A stretch of DNA of 64,000 nucleotides, from positions 1-64,000 of the forward strand of contig JBJXFK010000060.1 in NCBI GenBank assembly GCA_046155505.1, written 5' to 3'. Positions within the stretch are counted from its first letter, which is position 1; each line of letters opens with the position of its first letter. The translations under genes and the position numbers were made by a program. This document shows, one piece after another, positions 1 through 8,664 of the stretch. The stretch comes from JBJXFK01 sp046155505. Lineage in GTDB: Bacteria; Planctomycetota; Phycisphaerae; UBA1845; Fen-1342. The notes below the pieces were generated by a model that searched no databases, was not told the origin of the DNA, and was given only the letters and a program-made list of their open reading frames with translations.

Positions 1-282
1 CTGGCGGCCCATCTGAAGTTCCAGTGCCTTGGCACCGATTTTCCGCACGGCGTCGAGAATGGCCTGCTCGTTGCGGGTCATGTCGTCCGTGAGAGCCGCT
101 CCATCGGCTGCACAAAACGCCAACACGGTTTCGGCGACTTCGGTAAGATCCACATGGCCCTCCTTGGCCAAATGGCTCGTTTGAAACCCGAAGCTATTGA
201 AACCGAGGATCGGGCCTTTGTCATTTACCCACAAACCTGACGCCGACCCGACGCGCAGCGCCGTTTGCCCGTTTCTTGACAT
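1..282 (-). CDS. N-terminal part of an unidentified protein (runs off window)
   Basis: An open frame of 94 codons begins at an ATG at 282 and leaves the window at base 1 without a stop. A GGAGG ribosome-binding site lies 9 bases before the ATG, which is why this reading was chosen. The product starts MSRNGQTALRV and later shows a helical, charged stretch (residues ~50-94) with ETVLAFCAADG and LDAVRKIGAKAL. I do not recognise the family with confidence; the helical segment loosely recalls N-termini of some transposases (ISKra4 type), but that is only an impression. It is divergent from rpmF, with about 130 bases between them. Confidence 0.45.
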   Translation of the reverse strand, partial: MSRNGQTALRVGSASGLWVNDKGPILGFNSFGFQTSHLAKEGHVDLTEVAETVLAFCAADGAALTDDMTRNEQAILDAVRKIGAKALELQMGRQ

Positions 283-409
283 CCGCCGCCTCCGACCGTA
301 CTTTCCGTGATTCGTGACTCGGCGCGACGCGGGAGTGGTCCCGTGCTCGCTGCCCCGATGGGCGATGGAGATCGAGTGGGTCGCCAATTCGCCGCGCAAT
401 GAGGCCAGC

Positions 410-592
410 ATGCTTCCAGTACATAAGAAAACCAAGCACCGGAAACGGACCCGTCGGTCGCATCACGCGCTTGACGCCGTCCATTTGATCTCCTGCCCCA
501 AGTGCGGTCAGGCCAAGCTCCCGCACGGCTCGTGCGGTAGTTGCGGCTATGTGAACAGCCACACCACGGTGAAGCTCGGAAACGCGGAGTAA
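410..592 (+). CDS. rpmF: 50S ribosomal protein L32
   Basis: 60-residue zinc-ribbon protein of the large ribosomal subunit. The family pattern is clear: a basic N-terminus (HKKTKHRKRTRRSHHAL) followed by CPKCG (first zinc knuckle) and CGSCGY (second). The frame is open upstream to 314, but the ATG at 410 gives the usual L32 length and has a GAGG ribosome-binding site 7 bases upstream. It lies 8 bases before plsX, the rpmF-plsX-fab arrangement found in many bacteria, which couples ribosome production to membrane lipid synthesis. Confidence 0.95.
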   Translation: MLPVHKKTKHRKRTRRSHHALDAVHLISCPKCGQAKLPHGSCGSCGYVNSHTTVKLGNAE

Positions 593-600
593 TCGCGACT

Positions 601-1617
601 ATGCGGATCGCCCTGGATGCGATGGGCGGCGACCATGCGCCGCGCGAAGTGATTCGCGGTGCCGTTATCGGCATGAAATTTCTGGCCGAGAAGGACGAGC
701 TTGTCCTCTATGGCCCGAAAGACGTGCTCGAAACGGAAATGCGCGAGGCGGAGCTGACCGATCCGCGCGTCCGCATCGAGCATTGCACGCAGGTTATCGG
801 CATGGACGAAACGCCGGTTGAGGGCGTGCGCCAGAAGCGCGACTCTTCGATCGTGCGCATGGCCACTGACGCGGGCAAGAAAAATGTCGACGCGATCATC
901 TCGGCCGGGAACACGGGCGCTTTCGGGGCGGCGGCGGTCCTTCGTGTCGGCTTGATCAAGGGTGCATCGCGGCCTGGCATCGCAGTCATCATTCCCACGT
1001 TTGCCGGGCCGGTGGCAGTGTGCGACGTGGGTGCCAACGTCGCGCCGAAGGCCCACCATCTGCACGAATACGCACGCATGTGCCGCGTGTATGCCCGGCG
1101 CATATTGCACATCGAAGAGCCGCGCGTCGGCATCATCTCGATCGGCGAGGAAGAGGGCAAAGGCAGCCCGCTGGTCAAAGAGGCGTACTCGATGTTGAAG
1201 AGCGATACGACGCTCAACTTCATCGGCAACGTCGAAGGTCGCGACATTTTCGCGGGTACGGGCAATGTGTTCGTTTGCGACGGATATGTCGGCAACGTGA
1301 TTTTGAAACTCACCGAAGGTCTGGCCGAGGGCCTGTTCAAGACGATTCACAATGAGCTGCGAGCCGAAGCGCCCGAGCTGAGCAAACAGTTCGAGCCGGT
1401 CGTTGAGCGCATCTGGAAGCGGCACGATTTCGCCGAGCATGGCGGCGCGCCGCTGCTCGGCGTCAACAGTGTGGCGATCATCTGTCACGGCCGTAGCGAT
1501 CGGCGGGCGATCTCGAACGCCGTCCGCATCGCCGTCGAACAGGTGAAGTGCAACCTGAACGGCGAGATGGAAGACCAGCTCCGCCAGATCGCGGAATCGC
1601 AAGAGGTCTCGGCATGA
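601..1617 (+). CDS. plsX: phosphate acyltransferase PlsX
   Basis: 338 residues. PlsX converts acyl-ACP and phosphate into acyl-phosphate, the donor for PlsY in phosphatidic acid synthesis; it is a peripheral membrane enzyme. The N-terminus MRIALDAMGGDHAPREV is the family signature, followed by ISAGNTGAFGAAAVLRVG and VCDVGANVAPK in the nucleotide-fold core. The frame is open upstream to 541, overlapping rpmF, but the ATG at 601 places the conserved MRIALDAMGGD at the start. The stop overlaps the fabH start (ATGA at 1614-1617), so translation of the two genes is likely coupled. The large minus-strand open frames here are shadows caused by high GC. Confidence 0.96.
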   Translation: MRIALDAMGGDHAPREVIRGAVIGMKFLAEKDELVLYGPKDVLETEMREAELTDPRVRIEHCTQVIGMDETPVEGVRQKRDSSIVRMATDAGKKNVDAIISAGNTGAFGAAAVLRVGLIKGASRPGIAVIIPTFAGPVAVCDVGANVAPKAHHLHEYARMCRVYARRILHIEEPRVGIISIGEEEGKGSPLVKEAYSMLKSDTTLNFIGNVEGRDIFAGTGNVFVCDGYVGNVILKLTEGLAEGLFKTIHNELRAEAPELSKQFEPVVERIWKRHDFAEHGGAPLLGVNSVAIICHGRSDRRAISNAVRIAVEQVKCNLNGEMEDQLRQIAESQEVSA

Positions 1618-2606
1618 GAGTCGATTGGCCGGTCGAAATCGCCGGCACTGGCGCGAGCCTGCCGACGACGGTGGTGCCCAACCAGCATTTCATCGAGCGG
1701 CTGGAAACCTCCGACGACTGGATCGTGCAGCGCACCGGCATTCGCGAGCGGCGCATTGCCCAGCCGGGCGAAAGCACGCTGAAATTCTCGACCGAAGCGG
1801 CCAAGCTCGCGCTGACCGATGCGGCGATGCCCGCGACTGATATCGACCTGATTCTCACCGCGACGATCACGCCCGAGCATCCGCTGCCGTCGACCGCTTG
1901 CGAATTGCAGGCTGAGCTGGGTTGTCGCACGGTGCCGGCGTTCGACTTGGCCGCCGCGTGTTCGGGGTTTGTTTATGGCCTCGCGACCGCGGCCCAGTTT
2001 GTGACGCAGGGCATGGCACGCAACGCGCTGGTGGTCGGGGCCGAGAGCTTGACGCGGATCACCGACATGCAGGATCGCTCGACGGCGGTGATTTTCGGAG
2101 ATGGCGCGGGTGCGGCGATCTTGCGCAAGTCCACCTTGCCCGAGCGGCGAATATTGGCCGTGAACCTCGGAGCCGACGGCACAGGCGCGAAGGCGATCTG
2201 GGTGCCGGCGGGCGGTGCGTCCGAGCCGGCGTCGAGCAAGACAGTAAACGAGCGGCTGCACTACATGCGCATGAAGGGCCGCGAGGTGTACAAGTTCGCG
2301 GTCTCGAAGATGTGCGAGATCATCGAGACGACGTTGGCTGACGCGGGCGAATCACTCGATCGCCTATCGATGGTCATTCCGCATCAGTCGAATATGCGCA
2401 TCATCGAGAGCGCCTGCGAGAAGCTGAAACTGCCGCTGGATCGCGTGCTGATCAACATCGATCGCTATGGCAATACGTCGGCGGCGTCGATTCCGATCGC
2501 GTTTCAGGAGGCCCGCGATACGGGCCGGCTGAAGCGCGGCGACATGGTGATGCTGGTCGCGTTCGGCGCGGGGCTGACCTGGGGTTCGGTGCTTCTGCGG
2601 TTTTAG
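1614..2606 (+). CDS. fabH: beta-ketoacyl-ACP synthase III
   Basis: 330 residues. FabH starts type II fatty-acid synthesis by condensing acetyl-CoA with malonyl-ACP. The catalytic triad is visible: Cys116 in AAACSGFVYGL, His257 in IPHQSNMRI and Asn287 in YGNTSAASIP. The start is the ATG at 1614, which overlaps the plsX stop by four bases. The gene ends at TAG 2606, and a perfect GC hairpin repeat begins two bases later. Malonyl-ACP would be supplied by FabD, encoded about 280 bases downstream. Confidence 0.97.
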   Translation: MRVDWPVEIAGTGASLPTTVVPNQHFIERLETSDDWIVQRTGIRERRIAQPGESTLKFSTEAAKLALTDAAMPATDIDLILTATITPEHPLPSTACELQAELGCRTVPAFDLAAACSGFVYGLATAAQFVTQGMARNALVVGAESLTRITDMQDRSTAVIFGDGAGAAILRKSTLPERRILAVNLGADGTGAKAIWVPAGGASEPASSKTVNERLHYMRMKGREVYKFAVSKMCEIIETTLADAGESLDRLSMVIPHQSNMRIIESACEKLKLPLDRVLINIDRYGNTSAASIPIAFQEARDTGRLKRGDMVMLVAFGAGLTWGSVLLRF

Positions 2607-2607
2607 A

Positions 2608-2634
2608 ATGGAGCACCGCGGCCCTCCGCGGTTT
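2608..2634 (+). repeat. GC hairpin repeat, copy 1 (family A)
   Basis: A 7-bp perfect stem with a 4-base loop, ACCGCGGCCCTCCGCGGT (2615-2632), preceded by ATGGAGC. The same unit recurs at 19229-19255 on this strand, and in diverged inverted form at 18054-18080 and 51517-51541. It starts two bases after the fabH stop, so it may also act on the transcript end, but there is no T-tract. Confidence 0.75.
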
Positions 2635-2697
2635 GATCGAGAGCAACGGCCCTCCGCTGCTTTTTCTGATCGAACGGCGCGGGTGCGACACTGACGT

Positions 2698-2875
2698 TGT
2701 GGAGCTGCCGCCCTCGGCTGCCTTCTTCGAGCGGGCACCAAACCCCACTCGCTCGCGCTCGGGGTTCGGATTCGCCGATCGCCGGCCAACGTCCGTCTGC
2801 GTCAGCGTGATTGAAAACCCGTTCCGTACGGTTGGGGCTCGGGAAAAATCAGCCGAGGGCGGCTGCTCCACAAGG
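2698..2875. repeat. composite dispersed repeat between fabH and fabD (families B, C, D)
   Basis: Three repeat units lie in tandem. Family B (GCCGCCCTCGGCTGC, ~2706) recurs inverted at 2852-2872. Family C (CGCTCGCGCTCGGGGTTCGG, ~2751-2770) recurs at about 19881, 20646, 35845, 38405 and inside the giant gene at 45360. Family D (TTGAAAACCCGTTCCGTACG, ~2812) recurs at 45287. No convincing gene lies in 2607-2887. Confidence 0.7.
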
Positions 2876-2887
2876 GAGATCTGATCC

Positions 2888-3823
2888 ATGTCCAATTTCG
2901 CCGCTATTTTTCCGGGTCAGGGCGCGCAGCTTATCGGCATGGGCAAGGACGTGGCCGCGCAGTTTCCGGCGGCGCGCGACGCATTTCAGCGGGCTGACGC
3001 CGTGCTGGGCTTCTCGCTTTCGTCGCTCTGTTTCGAAGGCCCCGCCGAGCGACTCGAACAAACCGACATTCAGCAGCCGGCGATCTTTGCGACGAGCGTC
3101 GCTCTGTGGCGCGCCGCACTGGCGACCGGAACGATTCGTCAGGATCAATTCAGCGCGATGGGCGGCCTGAGCCTCGGTGAATACACGGCCCTGCATCTGG
3201 CCGGTGCGATGTCGTTCGACGACGCCATTCGGCTTGTGCATCGCCGCGGGCAACTGATGCAGGACGCATCGACGCGATTCCCCGGCGGCATGGTTTCGAT
3301 CATGGGTGCCGACGAGGCCAAGGTAATCGAGCTATGCCAGAGCGTGGCGGACAAGGGTCGCGTCGCGCCGGCGAATCTGAACTGCCCCGGCCAGATCGTG
3401 ATCAGCGGGGACAAACCGGCTTGCGAAGCCGCTGCCGCCGCGGTGGACAACATCGGCGGCAAGGCGATCGTGCTCAAGGTCGCGGGTGCGTTTCACAGCC
3501 CCTTGATGCAGACGGCGGCGGACGCGTTGCGTAGCGAACTCGAAAAGGCGAACATCACGGCGCCGCGAGTGAAGGTGATTTCGAACGTGACATGCGGGTA
3601 TCACACCGACCCCGCGTCGATTCGCGAGCTGCTTGTGCAGCAGGTGGTCAGTCCGGTCCGTTGGCAGGGCTGCTGCGAGCGGCTGATTGCCGACGGCTTT
3701 ACCGAGTTCACCGAAGTCGGCCCGAACAAGGTACTGCTGGGACTGATGCGCAAAATCAACCGCGCGGCCAAGGTGACCAACATCAGCACGGCGGCGGCCC
3801 TGACCCCCGCGCCGGCGGCGTAA
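2888..3823 (+). CDS. fabD: malonyl-CoA:ACP transacylase
   Basis: 311 residues. FabD moves malonyl groups from CoA to acyl carrier protein, supplying the elongation substrate for FabH and later condensing enzymes. The N-terminal FPGQGAQLIGMG oxyanion-hole motif, the nucleophile Ser95 in GLSLGE and His203 in GAFHSPLM are all present. The ATG at 2888 has a GGGAG ribosome-binding site. fabG and acpP, often next in such clusters, do not follow; instead about 280 bases without a gene precede an unrelated secreted protein. Confidence 0.96.
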   Translation: MSNFAAIFPGQGAQLIGMGKDVAAQFPAARDAFQRADAVLGFSLSSLCFEGPAERLEQTDIQQPAIFATSVALWRAALATGTIRQDQFSAMGGLSLGEYTALHLAGAMSFDDAIRLVHRRGQLMQDASTRFPGGMVSIMGADEAKVIELCQSVADKGRVAPANLNCPGQIVISGDKPACEAAAAAVDNIGGKAIVLKVAGAFHSPLMQTAADALRSELEKANITAPRVKVISNVTCGYHTDPASIRELLVQQVVSPVRWQGCCERLIADGFTEFTEVGPNKVLLGLMRKINRAAKVTNISTAAALTPAPAA

Positions 3824-4107
3824 ACTGACATCCCATCCGTTCGCGGATCGGCCCAGCCTCAACATCGCCGCCCTTTGCCCAATTTTGCTTGCAAACACAC
3901 ATCCCAAATTCCTGTCTTGCGGTGAAATTCCGACAAACAATCCGGCCGAGTAGCGCACTACCCTTTGGGCGAACCGTCGCCCCGGGCGAATGCCTGCAAC
4001 TCGGGCATGTAGACAAAAATCGTGAGATTTCTGACATCAAATTTGCTTTCCCGTTGTTGTGGGCACAGACTTGTCCAGTGTCACTCATACCAACAAAGGA
4101 GAACCAA

Positions 4108-4521
4108 ATGAGTGCTCGGACAAATGCATCAGTCGCCTTCCTAACGCTCGCCGCGATCGCCTTCTCGGCGGGACTCACGGGCAGCGCTTCCGCGATCGAT
4201 TGCGACAACGGGCACCTCGGGCCGAACACCCTCGCGTGTGTCACTTGTGTCTCGTCCAACAACTGCGGCACCTGCAAAGATGGTGTCTGCGATGCGCCAA
4301 CCTACCTGGTGTGCAGCACAATTCCATTGGTTCAGACGCTGGTCTGCGGCGGAAATGACATCCTGTACATTTCGGCCCAGTTGTGCTGGGTCAGTTATCA
4401 CTGCCCGGCGTCGCCGGGCTGCAATGGTCCCTGCGTGAGCTCCACCGAGGAGATTGCCTCCGCTTCCTCGGACTTCGTTGACGTTCCGAGCCTGGGCGAT
4501 CCGTGTCCGCCCTGCCCGTAA
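4108..4521 (+). CDS. small secreted cysteine-rich protein, unknown function
   Basis: 137 residues. An N-terminal signal peptide (hydrophobic AFLTLAAIAFSAGLTG, likely cleavage after SASA) is followed by a mature part with about 15 cysteines, including CVTC, CGTCKDGVC and a PCPPCP end, suggesting a disulfide-rich exported protein. The start is the ATG at 4108 with AAAGGAG 8 bases upstream; the frame is open further upstream but lacks a signal peptide there. Forty-seven bases separate it from the next gene on the same strand, so the two are probably co-transcribed. I do not recognise the family. Confidence 0.7.
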   Translation: MSARTNASVAFLTLAAIAFSAGLTGSASAIDCDNGHLGPNTLACVTCVSSNNCGTCKDGVCDAPTYLVCSTIPLVQTLVCGGNDILYISAQLCWVSYHCPASPGCNGPCVSSTEEIASASSDFVDVPSLGDPCPPCP

Positions 4522-4568
4522 CGTGCATCGATCGATACACAGCCACTAACAAGCAAAGGAGGAAACCG

Positions 4569-5987
4569 ATGAACCGCTGCCGCCCAACGCCATCCCGCCG
4601 CACGCGCATCATCATTGCCTTCTGCGGCCTGCTGGGGGCGAGTGCCTCTGCTCAAAACCCGCAACCGCCCGATTCGCTACGCCGGCTCGAAGCCGATCGA
4701 GCCAAATGGCAAAACAGCCGCCTGGTCTGGACTTCGACGCGCGACAGCAGTCCCGGCGTCACGAATCGCTTTGAAACGCTCCAGTCCGCCAACGATCAGA
4801 TCACGATCTCGCACGGTGACGACGAGGGCGTGCTCATCCGTCTGCCGGACGGCAAGCCGCATCCCTTCGGCGTCGGGCCGTGGTACTCCATGACGCGCGA
4901 CGGCGAGTGGTGGCGCTACACCCATGATGCCGCGTTCGCCGACTGTGCCGTCCGCGACGATCCGCAGCGCGGCGCATTGGATGCGCGCACGCTCGGTCTG
5001 TCGGCCGACTCGCCGGTCGGCGATGTTGCGCGAACGCTGTGGGGTGATCAAAACATCGCCTGGAAATATTGCGAATCGCGCGAGGGTGGCCGAATCGTCG
5101 TTACCGCCGAGTCGGAGCGGTATCAACGCGTCTGGGTGCTCGATCCGGCGGCCGACGGGCTGCCGGTTCGGGCCTACACGCGCGACAACGGCCAGATCGT
5201 GCGCGACAGCGGCATTTCGCTCGCCAAATTCGGCGACCGCTGGTACGCCTCGACCGTCGAGTATTACCACGGCGACTCTGAAAAGGGCGCGCTGCCTGTT
5301 CGCGTGATTCAAGTCACAGACGTGACCAGCAACACGCCGGACTTGCCCAAGGCCGGGTTCTCACCCGAGGACATCGGCGTCGAAGACGGTATGACGATCA
5401 CTCACAACAACCCAGCGACCGGCACCGGATCAACGATGTTCTGGCACGAAGGACGCATGGTGCCGGCGGACGAGTGGGCCGAAATGCTCCGCAAGGGAAC
5501 GGCCACAACATCGCCGGCGCTGCGTGCCAAAGTCGAGCGCGGCGTGGCTGTGAGCGAAGTCTTTCGAGCATTGAAAGCCCAGGCCGGGAGTTCGCTCGGC
5601 CCGGCGGCAGCAGTGCTCCATTCCACCGAAACACGCTGGGAACGCTACACGACCGATTTCATCCGCCGCTACGAACTCGACGCGTCGCAATCACAGAAGG
5701 CGATGCTGTTCCTCGAAGCGGCCAAAGCGGAGATGCAGCGTTTCGGGGCGAAACATGCCGGAAAGATCAGCGAATTGGGCGAATCCATGACCCGCATTGC
5801 GGCGCTTCGCGAACCACAACGGTCAAAGGAAGCAACCGAGTGGGCCAAGATTCGTCATCAATTGGTCGAGGATCTCGACACGACCATCCAGCGAATGCTC
5901 GTGCCCGATCTCGAGCAGATTCCGACGAGTGCGCAACGCAAGGTCCACGACTCTCGCCTGGCCGCTCAGACCAAGAAGCAGAGTTGA
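4569..5987 (+). CDS. secreted protein of unknown function
   Basis: 472 residues with an N-terminal signal peptide (basic PSRRTRIII, hydrophobic core, cleavage near ASAQ). The mature part is rich in W, Y and charged residues, with a final helical region (residues ~370-472). The ATG at 4569 is preceded by AAAGGAGG, a very strong ribosome-binding site. Its outline (repeated 'RYQRVWVLDPAADGLPV', 'VIQVTDV') resembles beta-rich planctomycete lipoprotein or outer-surface proteins, but no known domain or active site is recognisable. It follows the cysteine-rich gene closely and may act with it. Confidence 0.75.
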   Translation: MNRCRPTPSRRTRIIIAFCGLLGASASAQNPQPPDSLRRLEADRAKWQNSRLVWTSTRDSSPGVTNRFETLQSANDQITISHGDDEGVLIRLPDGKPHPFGVGPWYSMTRDGEWWRYTHDAAFADCAVRDDPQRGALDARTLGLSADSPVGDVARTLWGDQNIAWKYCESREGGRIVVTAESERYQRVWVLDPAADGLPVRAYTRDNGQIVRDSGISLAKFGDRWYASTVEYYHGDSEKGALPVRVIQVTDVTSNTPDLPKAGFSPEDIGVEDGMTITHNNPATGTGSTMFWHEGRMVPADEWAEMLRKGTATTSPALRAKVERGVAVSEVFRALKAQAGSSLGPAAAVLHSTETRWERYTTDFIRRYELDASQSQKAMLFLEAAKAEMQRFGAKHAGKISELGESMTRIAALREPQRSKEATEWAKIRHQLVEDLDTTIQRMLVPDLEQIPTSAQRKVHDSRLAAQTKKQS

Positions 5988-6182
5988 TTTTCGCGTGTCG
6001 CGGTAAGGAGATTTCGCCGCTCGCCCACCGGACGGCGGCGAAGTTCTCACGCCGTCTACCCACGCCGGGTTCGTGGAATGGTCCAGCCTCCCGCGCCTGC
6101 GAGAAGCCGGGTGCCGTGCCGACTGCGGAGTACTGTCGTCGGTAATCTGGATTTGGATGGACCCGCGTCGCCGCACGGGCAG

Positions 6183-8516
6183 CTAGCGCGCCGGCCGCTC
6201 GAGTTTTTGGATCATGGGCGCGTGTTCCAGAACAAATGTCTTGTCGCCTTGCCCTGGAAAGCGGATCACCGCGCGCGTTTGCGGCGTGGTACCGCTGATC
6301 GTCACGATCTGCCCCACGCCATACGCCGGGTGCTGCACAAAGGTTTGCGGCTTCCAGTCGGCGTAGGGCGAGGTCGGCGCGACATACGTCGGGCCGCGGC
6401 CGGCGTGATCGTCCATGGTGAATGTGCGTTCGTCGACGAATTCGCTTCCGCCGCCGCCCCAGCGACCGCGCGGGAGTTTTGTCGGGCTAAAGCCGGGCCG
6501 TGCCGTGCGACCGCCGGCCCCCGGACGCCATTCAGCGTCGGGGTCGAAGCCCGCTGCTTGCCGCTCTGATCGCAGCTTCGGTTCGGAGAAGCGCTGCAGC
6601 GCAATGGCATCCTCGGGAAATTCCTGCAAGAACTGTGACGCCGAGCGCGGCGTCGATTGGCCGCGAATCAGCCGCTCGTCGGCCAGCGAAATCGTGAGGC
6701 GCTGCATGGCGCGGGTGATGCCGACGAAAAGCAGGCGGCGCTCTTCTTCGATGTCACCTTCGCGGATGGCGCGCTCGTGCGGCAACATGCCCTGTTCGAG
6801 GCCGCAGAGATAGACGCTGGGAAACTCGAGCCCCTTTGCGGCGTGCAGGGTCATGAGCATGACGACGCCGGCCTCGGGATCGACCAAGTCCTGATCGCTG
6901 GTGAGTGCGACGCGGGTGAGAAAGTCGGCCAGCGTCGGCTCTTCATTTTCGATTTCATAGCGGGCGGCGGCGGTGACGAGTTCCTGCACGTTGGCGAGGC
7001 GGTCGTCGCCGTCGACCTCGGCTTCCTCGCGCAGCGACGCTTCGAGTTTGGAGTGGGTGAGCACATGGCTGACCGCGCCCGCGACCGAGCCGCTGGTGAG
7101 TAGTTTCAGCGAATCGAGCAGATCGGCGAACTTCTTCACTTTGGCCGCGGCCGATTTGAGTTGCGGATAGGCGGTTGCCTTGTGGATCACGTCGAACAGG
7201 CGGCAGCGCTCGGTGCGCGCGATCTCGATCAGGCGTTCGATCGTCGTGTCGCCGATGCCGCGGATGGGCGTGTTGATGATGCGCGTGAGCGACACCTCGT
7301 CCGCCGGGTTGACGAGCACGCGCAGGTATGCGAGCACGTCGCGGATTTCGCGGCGGTTGTAGAACTCGAGGCCGCGGGCGATGCGATAGGGAATGCCGCG
7401 GGCGCGGAGCGACTCTTCGAGCGCCCGCGAGAGTGCGTTCACGCGATAGAAGATCGCGAAATCGCTCCACGGCGCACCATCGGCGGCGCGCTTGGCGATG
7501 TCGGCGGCGATGGCTTCGGACTCACGCGTGCCGTGGTCGAAATCCCAGACGCGGACGGGATCGCCTTCGTCCAGCTCGCTCCAGATGTCCTTGTGTTTGC
7601 GGCGCTTGTTGGCGGCGATCACGCCCGATGCGACGCGCAGGATGTTGCCGTGCGAGCGGTAGTTTTGTTCGAGTCGCACGACGGTCGCGTCGGGATAGTC
7701 TTCTTCGAAGTCGAGGATGTTTCGAATGTCGGCACCGCGCCAGGCGTAGATGCTCTGGTCGGGGTCGCCCGTCGCGCAGATGTTGCGATGCAGATGGCTG
7801 AGCCGCTGGGCGATCAGGTATTGCGCGTAGTTGGTGTCTTGATATTCGTCGATCAGCAGATAGCGAAATCGCTCGTTCAACTTTGCTGCGATTTCGTCGT
7901 TGTCACGCAGCACGAGCGCGACGCGCAGCAGCAGATCGTCGAAGTCCAGCGCGTTGCGCTGCTGCATCAGCTCTTCATACGCGACGTAGATGCGGGCGGC
8001 GTACTTTTCGTTTTGCGAGTCGGCCTTCAGCGCGTATTCGGGCGGCAGATCGAGCTTGTTTTTGGCGTCGCTGATGAGGCTCTGTGCGATTTCGGGCTTG
8101 AGCAGGCGGTCGCTGATCCCGCAGGTGGTCATCGCGTCTTTGATGACCTTCATCTGGTCGGACGCGTCGTAAATCGTGAAGCCGGGCTGCACGCTGGCGA
8201 GTGGGCCGAACTCGCGAATGAGCCGCACGCCGAGGGCGTGGAAGGTGTATACCCACATGCCGCGCCCGACTCCGAGCGACTCGATGCGTTTTTTCATCTC
8301 GTCGGCGGCTTTGTTGGTGAACGTGATCGCGAGAATTTTCCAGGGCGAAACGCCGCTCTCGACCAGCATCGCGGCGCGGCGGGTGATGACGCGCGTCTTG
8401 CCGCTGCCGGGGCCGGCGATGACGAGCAGCGGGCCGTCCTTATGCAGAACGGCCTGGCGCTGCGGCTCGTTCAGGTCGTGCAGAAGAGGATGTGAATTGT
8501 CTGGCTCTTGCCCCAT
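6183..8516 (-). CDS. UvrD/PcrA-type superfamily 1 DNA helicase
   Basis: 777 residues; a 3'-5' DNA helicase for repair and replication-fork maintenance. Motifs run in order: Q-motif LNEPQRQAV, Walker A GPGSGKT, motif II DEYQDTNYAQY, motif III GDPDQSIYAWRGAD, motif IV LEQNYRS, motif V TLHAAKGLEFPSV, motif VI FVGITRA. The C-terminal tail (VQHPAYGVGQI, then VIRFPGQGDKTF) is the Tudor-like module by which PcrA/UvrD contacts RNA polymerase. The frame runs upstream to 8924, but MGQEPDN at 8516 is the natural start; the upstream part is repeats and low-complexity translation. Whether it is pcrA or uvrD by name cannot be settled here. Confidence 0.95.
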   Translation of the reverse strand: MGQEPDNSHPLLHDLNEPQRQAVLHKDGPLLVIAGPGSGKTRVITRRAAMLVESGVSPWKILAITFTNKAADEMKKRIESLGVGRGMWVYTFHALGVRLIREFGPLASVQPGFTIYDASDQMKVIKDAMTTCGISDRLLKPEIAQSLISDAKNKLDLPPEYALKADSQNEKYAARIYVAYEELMQQRNALDFDDLLLRVALVLRDNDEIAAKLNERFRYLLIDEYQDTNYAQYLIAQRLSHLHRNICATGDPDQSIYAWRGADIRNILDFEEDYPDATVVRLEQNYRSHGNILRVASGVIAANKRRKHKDIWSELDEGDPVRVWDFDHGTRESEAIAADIAKRAADGAPWSDFAIFYRVNALSRALEESLRARGIPYRIARGLEFYNRREIRDVLAYLRVLVNPADEVSLTRIINTPIRGIGDTTIERLIEIARTERCRLFDVIHKATAYPQLKSAAAKVKKFADLLDSLKLLTSGSVAGAVSHVLTHSKLEASLREEAEVDGDDRLANVQELVTAAARYEIENEEPTLADFLTRVALTSDQDLVDPEAGVVMLMTLHAAKGLEFPSVYLCGLEQGMLPHERAIREGDIEEERRLLFVGITRAMQRLTISLADERLIRGQSTPRSASQFLQEFPEDAIALQRFSEPKLRSERQAAGFDPDAEWRPGAGGRTARPGFSPTKLPRGRWGGGGSEFVDERTFTMDDHAGRGPTYVAPTSPYADWKPQTFVQHPAYGVGQIVTISGTTPQTRAVIRFPGQGDKTFVLEHAPMIQKLERPAR

Positions 8517-8569
8517 GACGGGATGGTATCGTGAGGTCGCGCGCCGCCACAGTGGGCACGGAGACGGCG

Positions 8570-8606
8570 GTAGCCACAGAGGGCACGGAGGGCACAGAGG
8601 GATTGA
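8570..8606. repeat. CACAGAGGG tandem array
   Basis: Several imperfect copies of a CACAGAGGG / CACGGAGGG unit lie between the helicase start and the ACT-domain gene. The same unit forms an inverted pair at 26890-27037. Confidence 0.65.
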
Positions 8607-8664
8607 AGAGACGAATACATGCGAGGCGCACGTCGCGCGACGCAGACTATGACGACTCGCCGCG

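Noticed and set aside
1..240. Plus-strand frame open from the window edge to TGA 240
   Set aside because: The minus-strand frame has a ribosome-binding site and start at 282 and more protein-like sequence; both cannot be genes.
708..1602. Long minus-strand open frames opposite plsX
   Set aside because: Shadows of a clear plsX gene in GC-rich DNA; no family features.
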